Below are positions 42,276 through 51,043 of a stretch of DNA of 64,000 nt, piece by piece. Made by a program: the position numbers and the translations under genes. Below the pieces are notes generated by a model. That model was not told the origin of the DNA. It worked only from the letters and a program-made list of their open reading frames with translations, and did no database searches. Numbering within the stretch: the stretch's first letter is position 1; each line of letters opens with the position of its first letter. The stretch comes from Novosphingobium sp. TH158. GTDB taxonomy: Bacteria > Pseudomonadota > Alphaproteobacteria > Sphingomonadales > Sphingomonadaceae. The DNA lies in assembly GCF_002855555.1 (NCBI RefSeq), contig NZ_PKRT01000001.1:868001-932000 (forward strand), written 5' to 3'.

Positions 42276-43220
42276 ATGATCGTTCGACCCGACCCTGACA
42301 GCCTGATGGCCGGAGAGCTGGGCCAGTGGCTGGCCACCCAGGATGGCGATCGCGCCGCTGCCCGCGCCCGCGCCGCCGCGATCCAGAAATGGGCAATCAT
42401 CGCCGCCTGCGTGGTTGCCGTGCTGATCGTTCTGTTCAACGGGCAGGTTTCGGCAGCGCTCCAGGGCGGGTTTTTCGTCGGTGCGGGCGGGTTCGGCATT
42501 GCCGAATATTCGAAGCGCAAGGTTACCAACACGATAAAGGGCGGCATTAACGGCGCCATCGCCCGTTCGCTCGGCATGGAATATGCGGTCGAGGTATCGC
42601 CGGGTGGCGAGTTCGACCTTGCCCGCAGCTTCGACATGCTGCCCGGGCATGACCGGGCGAGCTTCGAAGACCTGTGGCGCGGCACCCTGGGCCAGCAGGA
42701 ATTCATGCTTTACCAGGCCAGGCTTGAGGAAAAGCGCAGTTCCGGCAAGTCCTCGCACTGGGTCACGGTATTCAACGGATCGCTGATGCAGATCGGTCTT
42801 ACCCGGCGCTTCCACGGCGTGACGCTGATCGAGCGGGCCGGCCGGCGGCAAAGCTTCTTCGGCCTTCTGGGCGACAAGGACGAGATCGAGCTGGGCGGCG
42901 TGCAGCTTGCCCGCATCGACCTTGTCGATCCCCGTTTCCAGGACCTGTTCGCCGTCTGGTCCAACGATCCGGTCGAGGCGCGCTACCTTGTCCATCCCGA
43001 ATATGTCGAGCGCCTGCTGGCCGTAGAGGCGGCCTTTGCCGGCGAGAAAGTCCGCGCGCTGTTCATCGAGGGGCGGATGCTGATCCTGCTGGAAAGCGGC
43101 AACCTGTTCGAAAGCGGCTCGCTTGAAGCCAATCATGACCGGATGCTGCTGGAACAGACCATCGACCAGTTCGGCACCCTTGCCGACCTTGCCGTGCAAC
43201 TGAACGAGCGGCCGCGCTGA
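42276..43220 (+). CDS. DUF3137 domain-containing membrane protein
   Basis: 314 residues with one or two membrane segments near residues 38-70 (WAIIAACVVAVLIVLFNG; then GGFFVGAGGFGIAEY). The remainder fits DUF3137, with SHWVTVFNGSLMQIGL and FQDLFAVWSNDPVEARYLV. Usually found next to lemA, as here (divergent), so the two probably act together at the inner membrane. A copy of the dispersed 3' repeat starts 5 bp after the stop. Confidence 0.85.
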   Translation: MIVRPDPDSLMAGELGQWLATQDGDRAAARARAAAIQKWAIIAACVVAVLIVLFNGQVSAALQGGFFVGAGGFGIAEYSKRKVTNTIKGGINGAIARSLGMEYAVEVSPGGEFDLARSFDMLPGHDRASFEDLWRGTLGQQEFMLYQARLEEKRSSGKSSHWVTVFNGSLMQIGLTRRFHGVTLIERAGRRQSFFGLLGDKDEIELGGVQLARIDLVDPRFQDLFAVWSNDPVEARYLVHPEYVERLLAVEAAFAGEKVRALFIEGRMLILLESGNLFESGSLEANHDRMLLEQTIDQFGTLADLAVQLNERPR

Positions 43221-43225
43221 GGCTT

Positions 43226-43447
43226 GAGGTTGACAAGGTTGACACCGTGTAAACCTCGGCGTCAACCTCGCGAGCCCGCAGGAACGCTGGGGTTTCCGGC
43301 CCGATACGGCACCGGAACGCGCGGAAAATAAATAATTCCGGGCCAGGCGCGCACCGCTTCCCCGCTGGGCGTGAAGCGGGGGCAAGCAAGGCGGGGAAGC
43401 GAAGGAGGCCATGCCCCCTTCTCTCATTTCGCGGCGATGTAGGACAG
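43226..43447 (+). repeat. 3'-flanking repeat element, copy 2 (222 bp)
   Basis: The 32-bp head at 43226-43257 is identical, as reverse complement, to 34343-34374, and contains AGGTTGACA twice in tandem. GCGCGGAAAATAAATAATTC follows near 43319 and GCGATGTAGGACAG ends it. A further inverted repeat GCTTCCCCGC / GCGGGGAAGC lies at 43356-43400. It starts 5 bp after the DUF3137 stop, in sense orientation. Together with copy 1 it marks a dispersed element tied to 3' ends. The rest of the 43221-43472 gap holds nothing else seen. Confidence 0.75.
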
Positions 43448-43472
43448 CGCCGGACAGCGCAGCCCACTCCTG

Positions 43473-44672
43473 CTAGCTCAGCCGGTCGCGGAAGGTTTCC
43501 CAGCCGAAGCGCTTGATGCATTCGAGCTGGTCGGTTTCGCTGTCCCACAGCCAGATCGATGGCAGTGGCACGCCGTTGAAGGTCGTGGTCTTGACCATCG
43601 AATAGTGCGCCTGGTCAAGGAAGGCGAAGCGCGCGCCCGGCTCGCACGGCACGGGCAGGCGATAGTCGCCGATTACGTCACCGGCGAGGCAGGATGGACC
43701 GCCAAGGCGCACGGCCCCGCCCTGCCCCTCATCGACGATCTCCTCGTCGAGCGGCAGTTCGCCAAGCATGGCCGGGCGATAGGGCGCCTCGATCACGTCG
43801 GGCATGTGGCAGGTGGCGGAAATGTCGGTCACGGCCACGGGCATGCCGTTGAACTGGGTGTCGAGCACTTCGCCAACGAGGATCCCGGCATCGAGCGCCA
43901 CCGCCTCGCCGGGCTCGATATAGACCTGCGCCCCGGTATCCTCGGCCATGTCCCTGAGGAAATCCACCAGCTCGTCGCGCTGGTAATCGGCGCGGGTGAT
44001 ATGATGCCCGCCGCCAAGGTTGATCCACGAAAACTCGCCGAAATGCGGCTCGAGGAAATCGAAGACCTTGTCCCAGGTGCGGGCAAGCGGTTCGAAATCC
44101 TGCTCGCACAGGGTGTGCATGTGCAGGCCGTCGATCATCGCGACATGCTCTGCCGTCAACTGGTCGATGGGAAAGCCAAGGCGCGAATGCGGAGCGCAGG
44201 GATCATAGCGCGGCACCTCGCCCTCGGGATGCAGGGGGTTGATCCGCAGGCCGATGTCGAAATGCTGACCCGCCGCCCGTGCCGCCTCGATGATCGGCTG
44301 GAAGCGCTCGATCTGGTTGGGCGAATTGAAGATCACGTGGTCCGAATGGCGCAGGATCTCGGGAAGGTCCTCGGCCTTGTAGGCGGCGCAATAGGTCGCA
44401 ATCTCGCCATCGTAGAATTCGGAGGCGAGCCGGGCTTCCCACAGGCCCGACGTGCAGACGCCATCAAGGTATTCGCCCACGATCGGCGCGACCGACCACA
44501 TCGAAAAGGCCTTGAGCGCAGCCAGCACCTTCGCGCCGGACCGCTCGCCGATATCGGCCAGCACGCGCAGGTTCTCACGCAGCTTCGCGGCGTCCACCAC
44601 GAAAGCGGGGCTGTCGACGCGATTGAGGTCGAAGTGGGCAAAGGCACCCGGATCGCCTGCTCTGGTTTCCAT
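43473..44672 (-). CDS. nspC: Carboxynorspermidine/carboxyspermidine decarboxylase
   Basis: 399 residues. The PLP Lys is in VLAALKAFSMW near residue 53; GLHMHTLCEQD, INLGGGHHIT and YIEPGEAVALDAG follow, as in NspC. GGPSCLAGDVIGDY carries the catalytic Cys. It decarboxylates carboxy(nor)spermidine to (nor)spermidine. The dehydrogenase that makes its substrate is upstream at 45184, but a GxxExxY cassette has inserted between them. Confidence 0.94.
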   Translation of the reverse strand: METRAGDPGAFAHFDLNRVDSPAFVVDAAKLRENLRVLADIGERSGAKVLAALKAFSMWSVAPIVGEYLDGVCTSGLWEARLASEFYDGEIATYCAAYKAEDLPEILRHSDHVIFNSPNQIERFQPIIEAARAAGQHFDIGLRINPLHPEGEVPRYDPCAPHSRLGFPIDQLTAEHVAMIDGLHMHTLCEQDFEPLARTWDKVFDFLEPHFGEFSWINLGGGHHITRADYQRDELVDFLRDMAEDTGAQVYIEPGEAVALDAGILVGEVLDTQFNGMPVAVTDISATCHMPDVIEAPYRPAMLGELPLDEEIVDEGQGGAVRLGGPSCLAGDVIGDYRLPVPCEPGARFAFLDQAHYSMVKTTTFNGVPLPSIWLWDSETDQLECIKRFGWETFRDRLS

Positions 44673-44689
44673 ATTAAAGGTCCGATCAG

Positions 44690-45165
44690 TTCACGCAGAG
44701 GCGCAGAGGAAGAAAGGGAGGCGCGGAGGAGTCATTCGGGTTTGTAATCATTCACGATTCTTCGAATGCAGTCTTTCATCGTCTCTTCGGAAAAATTGAG
44801 GAGCAGCCCTACAGACTGTTTCAGCAATCTGAGATAGGTTAACACCTGCTTGGCATGGGCCTTGGCTAACCGTTCGACCGCCTTGACCTCAATCACGAGC
44901 CGTTCCTCTACGAGGATGTCTACCTTGAACGCCGGATCGTAAGTCTCGCCGTCGAAGACGGCCTTCACTTGAACCTGCCGCTCAACCTTCAGGCCCCGCT
45001 TCCTCAAGCGCCCAGCAAGTACCGACTCGTAAACAGATTCGAACAATCCAGGTCCTAATTCCCTGTGAATCGAGATGGCCTCAGCAATGGCCGCGGCGCT
45101 GAGTTCATCAATAGCAAGCACAGCCCCTCTGCGCCTCCCTTTCTTCCTCTGCGCCTCTGCGTGAA
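44690..45165. mobile_element. GxxExxY cassette with 35-bp terminal inverted repeats
   Basis: The left arm (44690-44724) and right arm (45131-45165) are perfect 35-bp inverted copies beginning TTCACGCAGAGGCGCAGAGG; similarity continues 5 bases further with one mismatch. They enclose a single GxxExxY gene. No transposase and no clear target duplication are present. The cassette sits between two genes of the polyamine operon. Repeats of this type are often seen flanking GxxExxY genes, so it is likely a non-autonomous mobile unit. Confidence 0.65.
44732..45121 (-). CDS. GxxExxY protein
   Basis: 129 residues from the GTG at 45121, which lies at the inner edge of the right terminal repeat. The name-giving motif is GLFESVY near residue 27. 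AEAISIHRELGPG and DILVEERLVIEVKAVERL with the ending QVLTYLRLLKQSVGLLLNF match the family, which has a nuclease-like (PD-(D/E)xK) look: D-I-L-V and E-V-K. Function is unknown. Frames further upstream read through the repeat and are not used as start. Confidence 0.85.
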   Translation of the reverse strand: MLAIDELSAAAIAEAISIHRELGPGLFESVYESVLAGRLRKRGLKVERQVQVKAVFDGETYDPAFKVDILVEERLVIEVKAVERLAKAHAKQVLTYLRLLKQSVGLLLNFSEETMKDCIRRIVNDYKPE

Positions 45166-45183
45166 CGAATCCGGGCTTTGCGA

Positions 45184-46395
45184 TCAGAACTCCACCGGCC
45201 CCGGCAGTTCCTTGACCTGCCACGGCAGGCCATGCTTGTTGAGCATGTCCATGAACGGATCGGGGTCCATCTGCTCCATGTTGAACACGCCCTCGCCCTG
45301 CCACGCACCGGTCAGCATCATGGCCGCGCCGATCATGGCGGGGACGCCGGTGGTGTAGGAGATCGCCTGGTTGCCGGTTTCGGCATAGGCGTCCTCATGG
45401 TCGCAGATGTTGTAGATGTAGAAGGTCTTTTCGCCCGACCCGTCGAGCGCCTCGCCGGTGGCGATGTCGCCGATGTTGGTCTTGCCCTTGGTCGTCGGGC
45501 CGAGCGTTTCGGGCTTCGGCAGCACGGCGGCGAGGAATTGCAGCGGCACGATCTGCTGGCCCTGGAACTCGATCGGCTCGATGCCGATCATGCCCACGTT
45601 CTTCAGCACGGTCAGGTGGTTGATATAGGCATCGCCGAAGGTCATCCAGAAACGCGCGCGTTCCAGTTCGGGCAGGAACTTCGCGAGGCTTTCCAGCTCT
45701 TCGTGGTACATCATGTACATGTTCTTCGGGCCGACCGCGTCGAAATCGAAGGCCACCTTCTTCGACAGCGGCGGGGTTTCGACGAACTGGCCGTTTTCCC
45801 AGTGGCGGGCATTGGCGGTGACTTCGCGGATGTTGATTTCCGGGTTGAAGTTCGTCGCAAAGGCCTGCCCGTGATCGCCGCCGTTGCAATCGAGGATGTC
45901 GAGCTGGCGGATGGTCTTCAGCTTGTGCTTCTTGAGCCACATGGCGAAGACGCTGGTGACGCCCGGATCGAAGCCCGATCCCAGCAGCGCCATGATGCCG
46001 CGCTCCTTGAAGCGGTCATGCAGGTCCCACTGCCACTTGTATTCGAACTTGGCGACGTCCTTGGGCTCGTAGTTCGCGGTGTCGAGGTAATCGACGCCGG
46101 CGTTCAGGCAGGCCTCCATGATGGTGAGGTCCTGGTAAGGCAGCGCAAGGTTGACCACCAGCTTCGGCCGGATCTGTTCGATCAGCGCGGTGAGCGCGGG
46201 CACATCTTCGGCATCGATGGCATAGGTGGCCACGTCCACGCCGCAGCGCGCCTTTACCGATTCGGCAATGGCGTCGCACTTGGCAAGCGTGCGGCTGGCG
46301 AGGTGGATCTCGCTGAAAATGTCCGGGTTGAAGGCCATCTTGTGCACACAGACCGAGCTGACGCCGCCTGCGCCGATCACCAGAACCTTGCTCAA
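45184..46395 (-). CDS. Carboxynorspermidine/carboxyspermidine dehydrogenase (saccharopine dehydrogenase family)
   Basis: 403 residues from a TTG at 46395 with AGGAG 8 bp upstream. The Rossmann loop GAGGVSSVCV is at residues 8-17; NYEPKDVAKFEYKWQW and LLGSGFDPGVTSVFA are typical of this branch. It condenses aspartate semialdehyde with putrescine (or diaminopropane), using NADPH. With nspC and ornithine decarboxylase it gives a full carboxyspermidine route. Confidence 0.93.
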   Translation of the reverse strand: MSKVLVIGAGGVSSVCVHKMAFNPDIFSEIHLASRTLAKCDAIAESVKARCGVDVATYAIDAEDVPALTALIEQIRPKLVVNLALPYQDLTIMEACLNAGVDYLDTANYEPKDVAKFEYKWQWDLHDRFKERGIMALLGSGFDPGVTSVFAMWLKKHKLKTIRQLDILDCNGGDHGQAFATNFNPEINIREVTANARHWENGQFVETPPLSKKVAFDFDAVGPKNMYMMYHEELESLAKFLPELERARFWMTFGDAYINHLTVLKNVGMIGIEPIEFQGQQIVPLQFLAAVLPKPETLGPTTKGKTNIGDIATGEALDGSGEKTFYIYNICDHEDAYAETGNQAISYTTGVPAMIGAAMMLTGAWQGEGVFNMEQMDPDPFMDMLNKHGLPWQVKELPGPVEF

Positions 46396-46445
46396 AGCCC
46401 ATCTCCTATTGGGGAAAGCGAAGGGCGGTCATATAGGCTGCTGGC

Positions 46446-47423
46446 ATGACTTCTCAAGGACAACGCAAGCCCACGGCCGAAGGCGTTGCCCGCGCCGCTG
46501 CCAAGCTGGCCGGGTTCCTGCCCGAAACGCCGCTGCTTGAACTCGATATCCGCGGCACGACGGTGTGGTGCAAGGCGGAGTGCCTGCAGCCCATAGGCGC
46601 GTTCAAGATCAGGGGGGCGTGGCATCGCCTGTCCGACCTTTCGGATGAGGAAAAGGCGCGCGGCGTGGTCGGCGTGTCGAGCGGCAACCACGCGCAGGGC
46701 GTCGCATGGGCTGCGCGGCGGCTGGGCATCCGCGCGGCGATTGTCATGCCGGTCGATGCGCCGGCGGTGAAGCTTGCCAATACCCGCACGCTGGGTGCCG
46801 AAGTGGTGCTGTACGACCGGCCCGGCGGGGAAGACCGCGATACAGTTGCCGCGCGCCTTTGCGAGGAACGGGGCGCAACGCTGGTCCATGCCTTTGCCGA
46901 TCCCTGGGTGATCGAGGGACAGGGCTCCACCGGGCTGGAGCTGGCTGCACAGATGGAGCGCCGCGGGATTGGCGCGCCGACGCGGATCGTCACCCCATGC
47001 GGTGGCGGCGGGCTTGCGGCGGGCCTTGCCCTCGCCTGCCCCGATGCCGCGATCGTGCCGGTAGAGCCCGAAGGCTGGGACGACGTGTGCCGCAGCCTTG
47101 CCGCGGGCGAGATCGTGCCGGTGGCCGATCCCGCGTTCCCCACGGCCTGCGATGCCTTGCAGACACCCGCCACCCGCCCGATCAACTTCGAAGTACTGAA
47201 GGCGCGCGTTCCCTTCGGGCTATCGGTCACCCCCGCCGAAGTGCGCGCGGCGCAGCGTCTGGCCTTCGCGCAGCTGCGGCTGGTCGTCGAGCCCGGCGGC
47301 GCGGCGGCGCTGGCAGCGGCGCTGGCGGGCAAGGTCAGCCTCGACGGGCGAACGGTGATCGTGCTTTCGGGTGGCAACACCGATGCCGCCGCCTTTGCCG
47401 AGGTGCTGGCGAGCGCAGATTAG
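46446..47423 (+). CDS. Threonine/serine dehydratase (PLP, fold II)
   Basis: 325 residues. The PLP Lys is in GAFKIRGA near residue 56, the phosphate loop is PCGGGGLAAG near residue 182, and SSGNHAQGVAWAA binds the substrate. No C-terminal ACT domain, so it is the catabolic/racemase-like short form. It deaminates threonine or serine to a 2-oxo acid. Divergent from the carboxynorspermidine dehydrogenase gene. Confidence 0.9.
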   Translation: MTSQGQRKPTAEGVARAAAKLAGFLPETPLLELDIRGTTVWCKAECLQPIGAFKIRGAWHRLSDLSDEEKARGVVGVSSGNHAQGVAWAARRLGIRAAIVMPVDAPAVKLANTRTLGAEVVLYDRPGGEDRDTVAARLCEERGATLVHAFADPWVIEGQGSTGLELAAQMERRGIGAPTRIVTPCGGGGLAAGLALACPDAAIVPVEPEGWDDVCRSLAAGEIVPVADPAFPTACDALQTPATRPINFEVLKARVPFGLSVTPAEVRAAQRLAFAQLRLVVEPGGAAALAAALAGKVSLDGRTVIVLSGGNTDAAAFAEVLASAD

Positions 47424-47486
47424 TTGCAATTGACAATCGATTGACCGGGCCGCAGTCTCCCCCGCAGAAAACAGGGGAGAAACGCG

Positions 47487-47924
47487 ATGCAGGCTCAGAT
47501 GCTTGCCCCGGCCGCCGTGCTGGTGCTGTGGTCTATCGTCATGCTGTTCTGGATGGGGGGAACCCGCTTTCCGGCAATGGCGAAAGCAGGGATCGACCTG
47601 TCGAAGGGCAAACCCGGCGGGCGCGGCCAGAACCTTGAAGGCGTGCTGCCGGATGCGGTCAACTGGAAGGCGCACAACTATGCGCACCTGATGGAGCAAC
47701 CGACGCTGTTCTATGCCTCGGTCGCGATCATCGCGATCCTTGGCGCAAGCCAGCACGATGTATGGTTCGCCTGGGCCTATGTCGGCTTCCGCATCATCCA
47801 TTCGCTCTGGCAGGCAACGGTCAACCGCGTCCCGGTGCGCTTTGCGCTGTTCCTGCTTTCAACCCTGTGCCTGGTGGTGCTGGCGGTGGACGCGGTGAAG
47901 CTTTCGCTGTTCAGCGGATACTGA
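47487..47924 (+). CDS. MAPEG family membrane protein (copy 1)
   Basis: 145 residues with four membrane helices. The family motif WKAHNYAHLMEQPTLFYA is at about residues 52-69. MAPEG proteins are glutathione- or eicosanoid-linked in eukaryotes; bacterial members are mostly unassigned. GGGGAGAAAC precedes the ATG. It lies 10 bp before a paralogue of the same length. Confidence 0.88.
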   Translation: MQAQMLAPAAVLVLWSIVMLFWMGGTRFPAMAKAGIDLSKGKPGGRGQNLEGVLPDAVNWKAHNYAHLMEQPTLFYASVAIIAILGASQHDVWFAWAYVGFRIIHSLWQATVNRVPVRFALFLLSTLCLVVLAVDAVKLSLFSGY

Positions 47925-47934
47925 GGAGGGGATC

Positions 47935-48372
47935 ATGCAGCATATCGGAATGGAAATCCTCAAGCCGGTGGCCGTGCTGGCCGGGTGGACCATGATCATG
48001 TGGATCTGGATGTATGCCACCCGCCTGCCGGCCATGACCGCCGCCAAGCTCAACCCCGATGACCTGGCCAAGAACCCGACCAATTCGCTCGACGATTACC
48101 TGCCCGCGCAGATCCAGTGGAAGGCGCACAATTACAACCACCTGCACGAAGCGCCGACCGTGTTCTACGCGGTTGCGCTCGCCCTGGCCCTGATCGGACA
48201 GGGTGATGGGCTGAACGCCACGCTGGGCTGGGCCTATGTGGCGCTGCGGGTGGCCCACTCGCTGGTGCAGGCAACGGTCAACAAGGTGCTGCTGCGCTTC
48301 TCGCTCTTCGCGCTATCCAGCCTGTGCCTGATGGCGCTGGTGCTGCACCTGCTGATCGCGCTGTTCCACTAA
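47935..48372 (+). CDS. MAPEG family membrane protein (copy 2)
   Basis: 145 residues, a tandem paralogue of the gene before it. WKAHNYNHLHEAPTVFYA matches the first copy closely, and NAT-VN-VL near residue 110 is also shared. Four membrane helices; GGAGGGG precedes the ATG. The two could form a hetero-oligomer, as MAPEG proteins are trimers. Its stop overlaps the convergent methyltransferase stop. Confidence 0.88.
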   Translation: MQHIGMEILKPVAVLAGWTMIMWIWMYATRLPAMTAAKLNPDDLAKNPTNSLDDYLPAQIQWKAHNYNHLHEAPTVFYAVALALALIGQGDGLNATLGWAYVALRVAHSLVQATVNKVLLRFSLFALSSLCLMALVLHLLIALFH

Positions 48373-49643
48373 TCGCGGACGAACAGGCTGGCCAGTTCCA
48401 CATGGGTGGACCAGCGGAACTGGCCGACCGGGCGCACCTCTGCCAGCCGGTAGCCGGCATCGATGAGCAGCGCGCCATCGCGCGACCAGCTTGACGGATT
48501 GCAGCTGACATAGACCACGCGGCCCACGGTGCTGTCGGCCAGCCGCTCCACCTGTTCGCGCGCACCGGCACGCGGCGGATCGAGCACCACGGCATCGAAC
48601 TTGCCAAGCTCATCGGCCAGCAGCGGGTTGCGGAACAGGTCGCGGTGCATGGCAAACAGCGGCAATTGCGCCCGCTCTGCCGCCATCTTGCAGGCCAGAT
48701 GGGCATCGCGCGCGGCCTCTACCGCAAGCACGCGCGATCCCTGCCGCGCCAGCGCAAAGGCGAAAGTGCCAAGGCCCGAGAACAGGTCCGCGACATTCGC
48801 CGCGCCTTCCAGCCATTCGCAGGCCGCGCCAACCAGCGCCGCCTCGCCATCGAGCGTGGCCTGAAGGAAGGCCCCGGCCGGGAATGGCACGCTGATCCCG
48901 CCCAGCTTGACCGTCACCGGCTCAGGCTCCCAGACCGCTTCGGGTCCATAGCCCTGGTCCAGCACGATGCGGGCAAGGCCCTGTTCGCGCGCGAAATCGA
49001 GCAGCAGCTCGGTCGCCGCCAGACCGTTTGCCGACAGTCCCTTGATGCCAAGGTCAATGCCCTGTTCGGTCATGGCCAGTTCGATATCGGAGGCCATGCG
49101 CGCGTGCGAATGCTTGCCCTTCGCACCGCGGCGGCCTTGCCGCGGCACCTCCTGTTCCTGCCCCAACCGGATCAGCAGCTTGCGCAAGGGGGCGAGCAAC
49201 GCGACGAACTGCGGCAGCATGACGGGGCATTCGGCCAGTTCGACCACGCGGTGCGATTTCGCCTCGCGAAAGCCCAGGACGACCCGCCCGCCCGAGCTTT
49301 CCGCCCGCAGCGAGGCGCGCCGGCGCGTGTGGGGCAGCGAAAGGTGCGGCGGCGCGAAATGTTCCGCGCCCAGTTCCTGGCTGCTGGAGGCGTTGGCCAC
49401 CCGCGCCTCGACAAAATCGGCCAGCGAAGGCTCGTCCAGCTGCTGCAACTGGCAGCCGCCGCACTGGCCGAAATGGCGGCAGGGCGGCGTTGCATGATGC
49501 GGCCCCGGTTCGATGCGGCCATCGGCGTGCAACAGGTCGCCCGGTGCCGTCCCCCAGGCAAAGCGACCTGACGCGGTTAAGCCATCGCCCTTGGCGGCGA
49601 TGCGCAGGATCACTTCGGCGGGTTCGTTTTCGGTCTGGCTCAC
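48369..49643 (-). CDS. Class I SAM-dependent RNA m5U methyltransferase (RumA/TrmA-like)
   Basis: 424 residues from the GTG at 49643 overlapping the nnr stop (GTGA). An N-terminal segment precedes CRHFGQCGGC, the 4Fe-4S cysteines of RlmD-type enzymes, near residues 55-64. The SAM region is VADLFSGLGTFAFAL, and the catalytic Cys is in SCNPSSWSRD after LDPPRAG. It methylates uridine at C5 in 23S rRNA or tRNA. A longer antisense-free frame reaching 50921 runs through nnr and is not the start. Confidence 0.93.
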   Translation of the reverse strand: MSQTENEPAEVILRIAAKGDGLTASGRFAWGTAPGDLLHADGRIEPGPHHATPPCRHFGQCGGCQLQQLDEPSLADFVEARVANASSSQELGAEHFAPPHLSLPHTRRRASLRAESSGGRVVLGFREAKSHRVVELAECPVMLPQFVALLAPLRKLLIRLGQEQEVPRQGRRGAKGKHSHARMASDIELAMTEQGIDLGIKGLSANGLAATELLLDFAREQGLARIVLDQGYGPEAVWEPEPVTVKLGGISVPFPAGAFLQATLDGEAALVGAACEWLEGAANVADLFSGLGTFAFALARQGSRVLAVEAARDAHLACKMAAERAQLPLFAMHRDLFRNPLLADELGKFDAVVLDPPRAGAREQVERLADSTVGRVVYVSCNPSSWSRDGALLIDAGYRLAEVRPVGQFRWSTHVELASLFVRD

Positions 49644-51043
49644 AGGCAGGCCGCGTAGGCGCGGCGCACGGTTTGGGCAAGCTCTGCCGCCGAGAAAGCG
49701 GGGCCGCACAGGTGCGCTGCCTCGCCATGCAGCCACAGCCCTTCGCAAGCAGCGGCAAAGGCATCGGCCCCGTTGGCAAGGCGGCTGGCGATTGCCCCGG
49801 CCAGGACATCGCCCGTGCCGGCGGTCGAAAGCCAGGCAGAAGCGCGCGGGGCAAATGCCAGGCGACCATCGGGCGCGGCAATCACCGTATCCGGCCCCTT
49901 GGCGACCACGACCATGCCCGTTGCCGCTGCAAGCCTGCGCGCGCGATCGGGCTTTGCCCCCTCGCCCGCACAGTCGAACGTGCGTTCCATCGCGGCCAGC
50001 TCGCCTTCGTGCGGGGTGGCGATTGCCGGAGCTTGGCGTTCCGACAGATGGCGTTGCGAAAGCAGCACCAGCGCATCGGCATCGATCACGGCGGGCACCG
50101 GCGTCGCCAGCACCTCCACCAGCGCCTCGATCCCGCTCGCATGGCGGCCAAGGCCCGGGCCGACCAGCAAGGCGGACCAGCGCTTGTCTGCCAGCGCCTC
50201 TGGCAAGGCGCGGGCATCGCCGACGATATCGCGCGGCAGTTGGGCAGTGCCGCCCCCCAGAAGTTTCACATAACCCGCGCCGGCACCCTGCGCCGCCTGC
50301 GCCGCCAGCAGCGCAGCCCCCGGCATTTCGCCGCCGACCACGCCCAACAGGCCCCGTCGATACTTGTGCGCGTCTGCCGCCGGAGCGCAAAGGCGCGGCT
50401 GCCTCACCAGAATTGCCGCACCTGGCACTGGCGCAACCCCGATCCCGACGAGGCGCATTGCCCCCATCATGGCGCAGGCCGGCATCAGGAAGTGCGCCTG
50501 CTTCCATGCCCCCAGCGCGATGGTCAGGTGATAATCGGGCAGGCCTGCGTTCAGAGCCGCGCCGCTGTCGCTCTCGACGCCCGAAGGCACGTCGATGGCG
50601 ATGCGCATGGCATGGTCGCGGGAAAGGCGGGAAAGCAGGCCAAGGTGCTCCTCGACCAGGGGCCGGGCGAGCCCGCTGCCGAACAGGCAATCGACCAGCA
50701 CCTCGCCCTTTACCGCGGCATCCGGCCCCAGCACTTCCCCGCGATAGAGCGACCGCGCATTGCGCGCGGCATCGGTGCGCGGCTCGGTCGCGGCAATGAC
50801 CGTCACCGTGCCGCCACGCTCGCCGATCGCCTCGGCAATCACATAGCCATCGCCGCCGTTGTTGCCGGGGCCGCACAGCACGGTGACCGAACGCGTGCTG
50901 CCGGCCATGCGCCAGACCCATTCCGCCGCGCCGCGTCCGGCGATCTGCATCAGGGCATCGACGCTCGATCCCGCGCGGATCAGCGCTTCCTCGGCGGCGC
51001 GCATCTGCGCAACCGTCAGGACCTGGTCAGGCGCCGCTGGCAT
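49640..51043 (-). CDS. nnr: Bifunctional NAD(P)HX epimerase/dehydratase
   Basis: 467 residues with two domains. The N-terminal YjeF_N epimerase has GPGNNGGDGYVIA near residue 60 and DCLFGSGLARP. The C-terminal ADP/ATP-dependent dehydratase (YjeF_C) has VGPGLGRH, ATPHEGEL and the STAGTGDVLAG signature near residue 410. It repairs hydrated NADH and NADPH. ATG 51043 overlaps the upstream lipoprotein gene by 17 bp. Confidence 0.94.
   Translation of the reverse strand: MPAAPDQVLTVAQMRAAEEALIRAGSSVDALMQIAGRGAAEWVWRMAGSTRSVTVLCGPGNNGGDGYVIAEAIGERGGTVTVIAATEPRTDAARNARSLYRGEVLGPDAAVKGEVLVDCLFGSGLARPLVEEHLGLLSRLSRDHAMRIAIDVPSGVESDSGAALNAGLPDYHLTIALGAWKQAHFLMPACAMMGAMRLVGIGVAPVPGAAILVRQPRLCAPAADAHKYRRGLLGVVGGEMPGAALLAAQAAQGAGAGYVKLLGGGTAQLPRDIVGDARALPEALADKRWSALLVGPGLGRHASGIEALVEVLATPVPAVIDADALVLLSQRHLSERQAPAIATPHEGELAAMERTFDCAGEGAKPDRARRLAAATGMVVVAKGPDTVIAAPDGRLAFAPRASAWLSTAGTGDVLAGAIASRLANGADAFAAACEGLWLHGEAAHLCGPAFSAAELAQTVRRAYAACL

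Noticed and set aside
45122-45304. A longer GxxExxY protein of 190 residues
   Set aside because: The extra N-terminus translates the terminal repeat and part of the neighbouring gene in the wrong frame; the GTG at 45121 gives the normal family start.
49644-50921. An in-frame N-terminal extension of the RNA methyltransferase to 850 residues
   Set aside because: It runs through the nnr gene in another frame and has no recognisable sequence; the GTG at 49643 overlapping the nnr stop is the natural start.
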